A DNA stretch of 12,903 nt from Pseudopedobacter sp040392825 (GTDB lineage: Bacteria > Bacteroidota > Bacteroidia > Sphingobacteriales > Sphingobacteriaceae): assembly GCF_040392825.1 (NCBI RefSeq), contig NZ_JBEBVH010000104.1:1-12903 (forward strand), given 5' to 3'. The notes below the pieces were generated by a model that searched no databases, was not told where the DNA came from, and saw only the letters and a program-made list of their open reading frames with translations. Positions 6,574 to 12,903 of the stretch are shown here, one piece after another; position 1 is the first letter of the stretch, and each line of letters opens with the position of its first letter. The position numbers and the translations under genes are program-made.

Positions 6574-6705
6574 TCAGATGTTTATTAACCAGTAGAAAAG
6601 CGAAATAACTAAAGTGTATTCTATGATTATAATAGCATAATCGATTTCCCACCGGATATTTTTTAAATATCCTTTCAGCTTTTTAAAGCCGGTATAGAAG
6701 AACAT
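6574..6705 (-). CDS. 43-residue single-span membrane microprotein
   Basis: The ATG at 6703-6705 sits two bases after the stop of the OmpA-family gene and opens 43 codons to the TGA at 6574-6576. The N-terminal half is basic and aromatic (MFFYTGFKKLKGYLKNIRWE). It is followed by a hydrophobic stretch of about 20 residues from residue 22 (DYAIIIIEY, then TLVISLFYWLINI), broken only by Glu29. This gives one predicted membrane helix with positive residues before it, so the N-terminus should be cytoplasmic and the protein would sit in the inner membrane. There is no signal peptidase site. The protein-like composition and near-zero spacing to the preceding gene argue for a real gene, likely translationally coupled. 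I do not recognise a family. Association with the secretion locus is inferred from position. Confidence 0.6.
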   Translation of the reverse strand: MFFYTGFKKLKGYLKNIRWEIDYAIIIIEYTLVISLFYWLINI

Positions 6706-6707
6706 GA

Positions 6708-8708
6708 TTATTTTTTGATTACTTTAAATTCTGTTCTTCTATTGAGTGCTCTGCCTTCCGGATTGTCTTTTCCATTTATGGTATTTGGCGCTATAGGCAT
6801 GCTTTCGCCATATCCTTTTGCCTGTATTTTATCAACACTTGTACCCTTTGCTATAAGATAATCTACACAAGACTGAGCTCTTCTTTGCGACAGATCTAAA
6901 TTGTATGCATCACTTCCTATTGCATCGGTATGTGAGCTCAATTCAATGGCGATTTTGGGATTGTCTGCCATAATATCAGCCAGTATATCAAGCGCCTGAG
7001 CTGACATAGGCGTTAATTCGGCACTGTTAAATTCGTAATAGATGTCTTTCAGAACGATTGGTTTATCTATTACCAGCGGGGTCAGGCAAAGGTTAGGATT
7101 TAGCAAAGTATCAGCCTTTGCCAGGTCCTGACGGGAAAATCTTATTGTTTTGGTAAAGTATCCCTCTTTTTCTACGGTGATTTTTATTGGTCTTGGAGCA
7201 TCAAGAGCGAATGTATATTCTCCGTTTAGTCCGGCACTTAATTCTTTAGTGGTGTTATTTAATGAATCGGTTAAACTAATTTTAGCTTTTTCTACGGGTT
7301 TTCCGGTTTCACAATCTAATAATGTGCCTTTCAGATTGATGAACTCACGCTTCACCTGAAATAATTCCAGACAGCATACAGACTCTCTGTCAGAACTGAT
7401 AAACCCTTCATGCCCATTTCCGTCTGTAGCGGTAAAATAGATATCATCTTTAGCGGAGTTGAAAGGGAAGCCCAAGTTTTCCGGAGCAGACCAGGTGGAA
7501 AAATCTCCTTTAGACTCGTAGAAATCATATCCCCCCAAACCAACTCTGCCATTGCTGCTGTATAGCAAGGCTTTGTTTCTGGAGTTATAATAAGGGGCTT
7601 GTTCGTCTCCGGTAGTGTTTATTTCTTCACCTAAATTAAGCGCCTGTCCTAAAGAACCATCGGCTCTCACAGGAGCAAACCAAAGATCATACTTTCCCTG
7701 CCCTCCGGGTCTGTCAGAAGAAAAAATCAGATATTTTCCATCAGGGGTAATAAATGGCTGTATAGAGTTATAGCCCTTAATATTAATCTGAATGCCTGCA
7801 GATTCGGGATTAGACCATTTTTCGCCCATTTTTACAGCAGTGTAAATACTTTTTGTATTTTCTTTTGTGTCCCACTTGGTGAAAAATGCCCTTCCTCCGT
7901 CGGGTGTCAAGGCAATCGCTGCGTTCTCCGTAGCCGCCAAACCCAAATCTACTTTGTTTATGTTAATATTATCTCCGGATATATTCGCCCTTTCAACACT
8001 ATAAATGGCATTAATATATGGAGATTCTTTTTTCTTAACTTTAGAACTGCCTGAGCTCAGAACCTCTGTCTTCTTCGAAACGTTTAGAGGTCTCGACGAA
8101 GTGAAGTACATTAAATTGTTCTGTATTACGGGTGCATAATTGGACCCTTTTGCGTTAAGCGGAGCCTGAAGCTGCTTTAATGTGGCCAGACGGGGATATT
8201 TCATTTCACTTAATGCAAACTTGCTGCTTTCGATTTCCCGCTTTGCCTGAGCGATAACGTTCTGGTCACCCTGATAATTTTTAATAAAGTTCCCAAAAGC
8301 TTGTATGGCTTCTTCGTATTTATTATTAGCTCTCAGAGAAACGGCGTACCAGTAAGGACTTAAAGCATATTTTTCTTCTTTAAAATCTTTAGCAATTGCA
8401 TACCATTTTTCGGCATTCTGATAGTCTTTATATATTCTGTAGCTTTCAGCTAAATTGAATACCATTTGCTCAACTTCGGTGTTTTGCTTTTTTGATGCTT
8501 TAGTTTTACTTTCCGGAGTGTAGGGTAAAATTAAATTTCCAACGCTGTCGTTAGAAATATTCAATGCTTTTTTGTAGTATTCAGATGCAGCATAATATTC
8601 CTGATTCTGGAAATAAACATCGGCAGCTCTTTTGTAATCTGGTACAAATTGGGCAGACGCGTTTAGGACAAAAAAACTAAATATGGCGGTTAATTTTTGA
8701 ATTTTCAT
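6708..8708 (-). CDS. TPR-PD40-CRD-OmpA envelope protein (PorE-like layout)
   Basis: This 666-residue protein has a signal peptide cut near NASAQ (16-20). TPR-like helices span about 24-165 (AADVYFQNQEYYAASEYYKKAL). A PD40/WD40-like beta-propeller spans about 185-450, with blades ITPDGKYLIFSSDRPGG, YSSNGRVGLGGYDFYES and GFISSDRE. A carboxypeptidase regulatory-like domain covers about 457-540. An OmpA C-terminal domain spans about 551-666. In the last, SSHTDAIGS with Asp595 and LSQRRA with Arg610 match the peptidoglycan-binding residues of the family. This is the architecture of Porphyromonas PorE and of OmpA proteins beside SprF-like genes. It likely tethers the T9SS/PorP complex to peptidoglycan. 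Unlike PorE, no lipobox Cys follows the signal sequence. Neighbours are PorP/SprF 17 bases upstream and the microprotein 2 bases downstream. Confidence 0.9.
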   Translation of the reverse strand: MKIQKLTAIFSFFVLNASAQFVPDYKRAADVYFQNQEYYAASEYYKKALNISNDSVGNLILPYTPESKTKASKKQNTEVEQMVFNLAESYRIYKDYQNAEKWYAIAKDFKEEKYALSPYWYAVSLRANNKYEEAIQAFGNFIKNYQGDQNVIAQAKREIESSKFALSEMKYPRLATLKQLQAPLNAKGSNYAPVIQNNLMYFTSSRPLNVSKKTEVLSSGSSKVKKKESPYINAIYSVERANISGDNININKVDLGLAATENAAIALTPDGGRAFFTKWDTKENTKSIYTAVKMGEKWSNPESAGIQINIKGYNSIQPFITPDGKYLIFSSDRPGGQGKYDLWFAPVRADGSLGQALNLGEEINTTGDEQAPYYNSRNKALLYSSNGRVGLGGYDFYESKGDFSTWSAPENLGFPFNSAKDDIYFTATDGNGHEGFISSDRESVCCLELFQVKREFINLKGTLLDCETGKPVEKAKISLTDSLNNTTKELSAGLNGEYTFALDAPRPIKITVEKEGYFTKTIRFSRQDLAKADTLLNPNLCLTPLVIDKPIVLKDIYYEFNSAELTPMSAQALDILADIMADNPKIAIELSSHTDAIGSDAYNLDLSQRRAQSCVDYLIAKGTSVDKIQAKGYGESMPIAPNTINGKDNPEGRALNRRTEFKVIKK

Positions 8709-8725
8709 GTCAGTAAGTTTTTAGA

Positions 8726-9718
8726 TTACAATCTTGGGCAGAAGAAATTAGGACCAACAATCCCTTTCCTGCTTGTGAAGGAAAGCGATATTTCCAGGCC
8801 ACCATTGGCTCGTGAAATGTTTTTGACAGAAGCTGTATTCATGTCATAGCTTAGGCCCAAAACCATATTCTTGACTTGTAAACCCAGAAAGGCAATCGCT
8901 GTACTTTCGAAACGATAATTTCCTCCGAATAGAATGTCTGTGTCGGAATTGACCATGAAATTTGCATAAGCACCTGCGGAAGTTTCATGGGCATTACCCT
9001 GAGACATATATAAGGCGTTTGGTGTAATGCCTATGAATTCCGAAACCTTTAGTCTGGCTCCTCCATGAACGGTATATCTCATAGGGATACGTTCCTTATT
9101 TCCCAGAAATTTATCTACAGGTCTGGTTAAATGTGCAATACTGGCTCCTGCGAAGATATTTACCTTTCTGTTCGGAGTACCATCAAAATACATTAAACCA
9201 GCGTTGATATCTGGAGAGAAGGAAGAGTGTGAGGCCACATTTTCATAATTAGGAATTCCATTGTTATAGCCTGTTCCGGGGTCGTATTGATTGCCGTATG
9301 TTGCTTTGGATGCATCAAAGCTCTTGTTTATGATTCCAGCCTGTAAACCAAAGTTTAATATTTGGTTTCCTTCCGAACCCAGCTTAATCCGGTATGCTGC
9401 AGAAGCAAGAGCTGTCAAATAATTGAAGTCTATTTCACCGGCCTTCTGGTTCATTACCGTTGCACCAAATGAAAGATTTTTAGTAGGAGCCATATCAAAT
9501 GAAGCAGCTCCGGTATAATAGGCATTATTTAGCGAGCCCCATTGTTGTCTTGCATTTATTGCTATGCGGTAATCGCCATCTACTACACCGGTAAGTGCAG
9601 GATTAAGTAGCAGGGGATAGGCGTAATACTGAGAAAAATGGGGGTCTACCTGCGCTTTTGATACAGAACAAAGCGAGATAAGCAAGAATATCGTTAGTTT
9701 TATTTTATTCGTTCTCAT
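8726..9718 (-). CDS. PorP/SprF family T9SS outer-membrane protein (copy 2)
   Basis: This 330-residue protein has a signal peptide (cleavage near VSKAQ, ~19-23). The family N-terminal block follows: VDPHFSQYYAYPLLLNPALTG, then the INARQQW box. The beta-rich remainder ends ISLSFTSRKGIVGPNFFCPRL. The YAYPLLLNPALTG form differs from copy 1 (IFNTIHVNPAYAG) and is typical of the PorP-like proteins paired with TPR-OmpA partners. It probably forms an outer-membrane barrel that works with the downstream OmpA-family protein, and it may serve the large type B adhesin encoded 52 bases upstream. The two copies in this operon are clearly diverged, not a recent duplication. The ATG at 9718 gives a normal signal peptide. 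Confidence 0.9.
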   Translation of the reverse strand: MRTNKIKLTIFLLISLCSVSKAQVDPHFSQYYAYPLLLNPALTGVVDGDYRIAINARQQWGSLNNAYYTGAASFDMAPTKNLSFGATVMNQKAGEIDFNYLTALASAAYRIKLGSEGNQILNFGLQAGIINKSFDASKATYGNQYDPGTGYNNGIPNYENVASHSSFSPDINAGLMYFDGTPNRKVNIFAGASIAHLTRPVDKFLGNKERIPMRYTVHGGARLKVSEFIGITPNALYMSQGNAHETSAGAYANFMVNSDTDILFGGNYRFESTAIAFLGLQVKNMVLGLSYDMNTASVKNISRANGGLEISLSFTSRKGIVGPNFFCPRL

Positions 9719-9743
9719 GAGATTTTTGTTAAAGTGTTTGAAT

Positions 9744-9762
9744 AAAAATCCGGTAATCCGGA
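9744..9762 (-). terminator. Short terminator-like hairpin between adhesin and PorP/SprF genes
   Basis: On the minus strand TCCGG, loop ATTA and CCGGA (9762 down to 9749) are followed by TTTTT (9748-9744). The stem has only five pairs but is mostly GC. It lies inside the operon, so partial termination would reduce downstream expression relative to the adhesin. Confidence 0.4.
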
Positions 9763-9786
9763 CTTTGATCTTATCTGATCAAAGTC
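9761..9786 (-). promoter_or_regulatory. Perfect 10-bp inverted repeat spanning the adhesin stop codon
   Basis: GACTTTGATC (9761-9770) and GATCAAAGTC (9777-9786) are exact reverse complements around a 6-base loop that contains the TAA stop (9771-9773). The stem uses the codons for the final residues of the sorting domain. Its lower-coordinate arm shares two bases with the neighbouring terminator-like hairpin (9749-9762), so the two structures compete at their edge. Confidence 0.5.
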
Positions 9787-12700
9787 ACGGTACCTTTTTT
9801 AGATGTTTTGCTTCCATCATTGAAATTGATATCAACCTGATATACATACACTGCGGAAGGTTGGGCTTTACCTTGATAATTTCCATCCCATCCAACTGTA
9901 GGCTGGTTAGACTGGAATATAAGTTGTCCCCACTGATTAAACACTCTCATGTTCATGGTGCTTATTGTATTCCCATAGATTAGGAAATAGTCATTTTGAC
10001 CGTCATTATTCGGTGTAAATGTATTCGGAATAAATACTTCGTTACCAAGAGGGTTGTCGCTACCAGCAGTTAGTACCGCAGATGCGCCACTCGTCTGGCA
10101 GGCCGTTGTTCCGATAGCTCTAACAGAAATTGATACTTGTTCTGCAGGTTTTAATCCCGGGAATGTGTGGGTTGTTCCGGTGTTGCCAGAGCTTGGAGCA
10201 GACCATGTTTGGCCGTTGTTTACTGAAATTTCGTATCCAGTGGCATTTGCTACGACATTCCAGCTAAACGTAACGCTGTTTGTAGTTTTGCTTTGGACGC
10301 TTACAACAGGAATATTTAAACCTGGAACTACGGTAACAGGAACAGGCGTCCTTGCTGCACTGGTACAGGAATTTGCATTTACAGCTTCTACATAGAAAAT
10401 GATATTGTCGTTTAAATTACCCGTAGTGAAGATATTACCTTCGCCAATTGAAGTTCCTCCGGCAGAGCTGGTATACCATCTGTAAGTAATTCCATTTGCG
10501 GGATTATCTACAGAAAGTATGGCTGCAGAACCGGCACAAACGGGGCCGTTGGTAACACTCGCAGATATCGGTGCATCTGGTCGTGGAAGTACTGTTACAT
10601 TAACTGTTGTTCTGCTGGTACTTGTACAAGAATTTGCATTTACAGCTTCAACAAAGAAAGTAGTGTTGTTGATTAGATTGCCGGTAGTATAGGTATTTCC
10701 ATCATGTATAGAAGTACCTCCAATAGCATCAGTATACCATCTGTAGGTTACTCCCGGAACCGGATTTTCAACCGACAATGTAGCTGTTGTGCCTGCACAA
10801 ACAGGGCCATTGCTTACAGCTACGGTCGCTGGTGCTGTAGGTCTTGCCAACACGGTTACTGTTACAGATGTTTTGGTCGCACTAATACAAGAATTACCAT
10901 TCAAAGCTTCTACATATAATATCAGATCGCTATTCAGACTATTTGTGGTGTAAGTATTACCTTCGTGTAAATGGCTCCCGCCGTTAGGAACAGTGTACCA
11001 TCTGTAAGTGGTGCCTGCATCCGGATTATTTACAGCCAGTGTTGCCGCAGAACCTGAACAAATAGGGCCATTTGTGATATCTATTTTTGCAGGAGGTGCA
11101 GGCACAGGAAGTACAGAAATATCTACCTGTGTTCTTGTACTGCTAACACAGTTATTTTGATTGACAGCTTCAACATATAGTGTGGTATTACCTGTTATAT
11201 TGACAATGTTAATCATATTGCCTTCATAAACGGCACTTCCACCAGCAGAACCTGTATACCATTTGTAAGTAATTCCTGTTATCGGATTGTCTACAGAAAG
11301 TGCAGCTGTAGATCCAGCGCATAAAGGTCCGTTTGTGATGTTTACAGTAGCAGGAGCAACAGGACTTGTATATGTATTTACTGTAACAGCAGTTCTGCTG
11401 GCGCTAGCACATTGCGTTGCATTTACAGCTTCTACATAAAAGATTGTTGTTGCGCTGATGTTGCCTGTTATAAAGTTTTCGTTACTACCTAAATAAGTGC
11501 CGTTGACTGGAGCGTCATACCAGTTATATGTTATTCCCGGTACCGGGTTTGAAACGGATAACGTAGCTTGCGTATTCGGACATACGGTTAGGGAAGTAGC
11601 GGCAACGGTTGGGGCAGAAGGTAAATTACTCACCGAGAATGTGATACTTTTCCTGTCACCGGCCAATGTTTCGCAATAACCATTGGCGCTTATTCCGGCA
11701 CTATATGTATAGCTTATTCCGGCAGATACATTTACAGTGAATATTCCCGTAGTATTGCTATAAACCAGTATGTTATCGCTGTCGAATAAATAATAGACAG
11801 GGTCGGTTAAATTGTCATTGGATGTTACGGTAATGGTAGCTGTACCACTACTGCCAACACATATGGTATTATTGTTTCCGGGTACCGTAATAGTAGCAAC
11901 AGATGCTCTGTTTGGACAGGTAACCGGGATGCTTGCAGAAGTTGTTTTAGAAACTGAGTTTGCTGTTATTACTGCAAAATTATTAATTGTGCTAACATTG
12001 CTAAGGTTGCCATCGGCTTTGACTTTAAATGTCACAGTCTCTGTGGCGCCAACAGCTATAGATGGGATGTTAAGTATTATTTTATCAGTCAAAGGATCAT
12101 ATACACCTCCCGAACCGTTTACAAATGTCGTATAGGCAGGTAATGGATTTTCTATTATAGCATTATTTAAAGCCACATTACCTCTGTTCTCTACACTTAT
12201 TGTTATGGTTAATTCAGAATTAGGTGTTGCATTACCACTTGGATCTGAAGATTGAATACTGCTGGTTACCTCAAAACTAGCATTTTGTTCCGTGTCATAA
12301 TTAGGGGTACTCGCCTGTTTTGGATTTGGTTCTGCAGGATCTGTTGGCGGAGTATCATCCGTAATAGTTGCAGTGTTACTTATAGAAGGAATCAAAGTGA
12401 GATCGGTATTTACCTTTACTTTGAAAGATACTGCCTTTGGAGTAATTCCGACAGGAATATCTATATTCCATTTTAACGTATTGCCATCAAGGATACCTGC
12501 ATTGTCTGCACTACCCGTTATATATAGAGTGCCGGTAGGAAAAATGTCCTCTATAGCTATATTATTCAGTAACACGTTACCTTTGTTGGTCACAGTTATT
12601 GCATAAGTTAACTCGGCTCCTGGTTCTATTTTTCCATTTCCGTTCAGACCTGCTACCAGTGTTTTGCTAACGGCGTAACTTGTTATCTGGTCTGTGTCTG

Positions 12701-12903
12701 TTTCCGGAGATTCCGGGTTTTTAGGAGGATCAGACGGATTATCGCTGTCTGTAATGGTCGCTCTGTTTTTAATAGATGCAACACCGGTAAGGTCGTCATT
12801 AACTCTAACCCTGAAAGTTACACTTTTAGTAGTGCCAACAGCGACTCCAACATTCCATTCCAGTGTATTGGAAGAAAATACCGCATTATCACTTGCAGTA
12901 GCA
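9771..12903 (-). CDS. Giant repeat adhesin with T9SS type B sorting domain (5' end outside window)
   Basis: The frame is open from the TAA at 9771-9773 to the right edge, about 1043 residues. A GTG at 12593 is internal and not a credible start, because coding sequence continues for 103 codons beyond it. From N to C the visible part holds one partial and two full DUF11-type units (11928-12903) with Pro/Asp-rich linkers. Then come an Ig/PKD-like domain (about 11625-11927), five tandem Ig-like repeats (10320-11624) and a fibronectin type III-like domain (about 10065-10319, SVTFSWNVVANATGYEISV). The protein ends in a type B sorting domain with IPNTFTPNNDGQNDYFLI, VFNQWGQ and GWDGNYQG, finishing GTVTLIR. 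It is predicted to be exported by the T9SS and displayed as a long filamentous adhesin. It is probably the first or an early gene of this operon, and the downstream PorP/SprF is its likely partner. Confidence 0.9.
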   Translation of the reverse strand, partial: ATASDNAVFSSNTLEWNVGVAVGTTKSVTFRVRVNDDLTGVASIKNRATITDSDNPSDPPKNPESPETDTDQITSYAVSKTLVAGLNGNGKIEPGAELTYAITVTNKGNVLLNNIAIEDIFPTGTLYITGSADNAGILDGNTLKWNIDIPVGITPKAVSFKVKVNTDLTLIPSISNTATITDDTPPTDPAEPNPKQASTPNYDTEQNASFEVTSSIQSSDPSGNATPNSELTITISVENRGNVALNNAIIENPLPAYTTFVNGSGGVYDPLTDKIILNIPSIAVGATETVTFKVKADGNLSNVSTINNFAVITANSVSKTTSASIPVTCPNRASVATITVPGNNNTICVGSSGTATITVTSNDNLTDPVYYLFDSDNILVYSNTTGIFTVNVSAGISYTYSAGISANGYCETLAGDRKSITFSVSNLPSAPTVAATSLTVCPNTQATLSVSNPVPGITYNWYDAPVNGTYLGSNENFITGNISATTIFYVEAVNATQCASASRTAVTVNTYTSPVAPATVNITNGPLCAGSTAALSVDNPITGITYKWYTGSAGGSAVYEGNMINIVNITGNTTLYVEAVNQNNCVSSTRTQVDISVLPVPAPPAKIDITNGPICSGSAATLAVNNPDAGTTYRWYTVPNGGSHLHEGNTYTTNSLNSDLILYVEALNGNSCISATKTSVTVTVLARPTAPATVAVSNGPVCAGTTATLSVENPVPGVTYRWYTDAIGGTSIHDGNTYTTGNLINNTTFFVEAVNANSCTSTSRTTVNVTVLPRPDAPISASVTNGPVCAGSAAILSVDNPANGITYRWYTSSAGGTSIGEGNIFTTGNLNDNIIFYVEAVNANSCTSAARTPVPVTVVPGLNIPVVSVQSKTTNSVTFSWNVVANATGYEISVNNGQTWSAPSSGNTGTTHTFPGLKPAEQVSISVRAIGTTACQTSGASAVLTAGSDNPLGNEVFIPNTFTPNNDGQNDYFLIYGNTISTMNMRVFNQWGQLIFQSNQPTVGWDGNYQGKAQPSAVYVYQVDINFNDGSKTSKKGTVTLIR
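10320..11624 (-). repeat. Five tandem 87-residue Ig-like repeats in the adhesin gene
   Basis: Units lie at 11364-11624, 11103-11363, 10842-11102, 10581-10841 and 10320-10580, 261 bases each. Every unit follows the pattern N/T-G-P-x-C, x-A-x-L-S-V-x-N-P, G-x-T-Y-x-W-Y, G-N, F/L-Y-V-E-A-V-N and C-x-S-x-x-R/K-T. The first Cys of successive units is spaced exactly 87 residues apart four times running, and so is the second. The two Cys are 57 residues apart, which is compatible with one disulfide per domain. The fourth and fifth units are closest to each other. Confidence 0.85.
11928..12903 (-). repeat. DUF11-type repeats in the adhesin gene (first unit partial)
   Basis: Units lie at 12684-12903 (cut by the window), 12285-12683 and 11928-12284. 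Shared blocks are ELTYAITVTNKGNVLLNN / ELTITISVENRGNVALNN, then P-x-G/Y-T, and a closing S-x-x-N-x-A-x-I-T. The first two units end in linkers rich in Pro and Asp (TDSDNPSDPPKNPE; TDDTPPTDPAEPNPK), which may bind calcium. This is inferred from composition only. Confidence 0.7.

Noticed and set aside
10320..11624. CRISPR array, because of regular 261-base spacing
   Set aside because: The periodicity is protein-level, the DNA units have diverged, the frame is continuous, and there are no short identical repeats with unique spacers.
12373..12606. GTG at 12593 (minus) as the start of a 940-residue protein
   Set aside because: The frame continues upstream without a stop to the window edge, and the upstream residues complete a DUF11-type unit, so the GTG is an internal Val codon.
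10054..12606. Several plus-strand frames of 60-113 codons opposite the adhesin repeats
   Set aside because: They are antisense shadows of the repetitive Thr/Ala/Val-rich coding strand, with no independent support.

Overview
This window looks like a chromosomal segment of an AT-rich Bacteroidota, most likely Sphingobacteriales/Sphingobacteriaceae (Pedobacter- or Sphingobacterium-like). The phylum call rests on two PorP/SprF-family proteins, two type IX secretion system (T9SS) type B C-terminal sorting domains, a TPR/PD40/OmpA protein of PorE-like layout and the absence of strong Shine-Dalgarno sequences. The genus is a guess, because no rRNA or tRNA is present.

Left part (1-3752). The window opens inside the C-terminal end of a secreted multidomain surface protein (+), followed by an apparent 37-residue lipoprotein (711-824, +) whose stop codon lies in a terminator-like hairpin. 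A gene-poor stretch of about 970 bases follows. It holds an orphan terminator-like hairpin (1100-1136), a frameshifted GIY-YIG nuclease relic (from 1164) and otherwise no supportable gene. A secreted alpha/beta hydrolase (1798-2697, -) and a YoaK/DUF1275 membrane protein (3033-3752, +) diverge from a 335-base intergenic region.

Right part (3841-12903+). Everything is on the minus strand and reads like one operon entering from beyond the right edge. Its order is: a giant adhesin of DUF11 and Ig-like repeats, an FN3-like domain and a type B sorting domain; a PorP/SprF protein; a TPR-PD40-CRD-OmpA protein; a 43-residue single-span membrane microprotein; a two-domain Ig-like secreted protein with no sorting domain; an Ig-DUF11-type B sorting domain protein; and a second PorP/SprF protein. 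Gaps are 2 to 106 bases, with one 4-base overlap.

How they may work together. In characterised T9SS gliding/adhesin loci (SprB/SprF of Flavobacterium johnsoniae), a type B cargo needs a cognate SprF-like outer-membrane protein for secretion. Here two such cargo/SprF pairs flank an OmpA-type envelope anchor, so the locus can be read as a double adhesin-display cassette. Its least explained parts are the membrane microprotein, the CTD-less Ig protein, a long hairpin between them, and overlapping hairpins at the end of the large adhesin gene that look like an attenuator.
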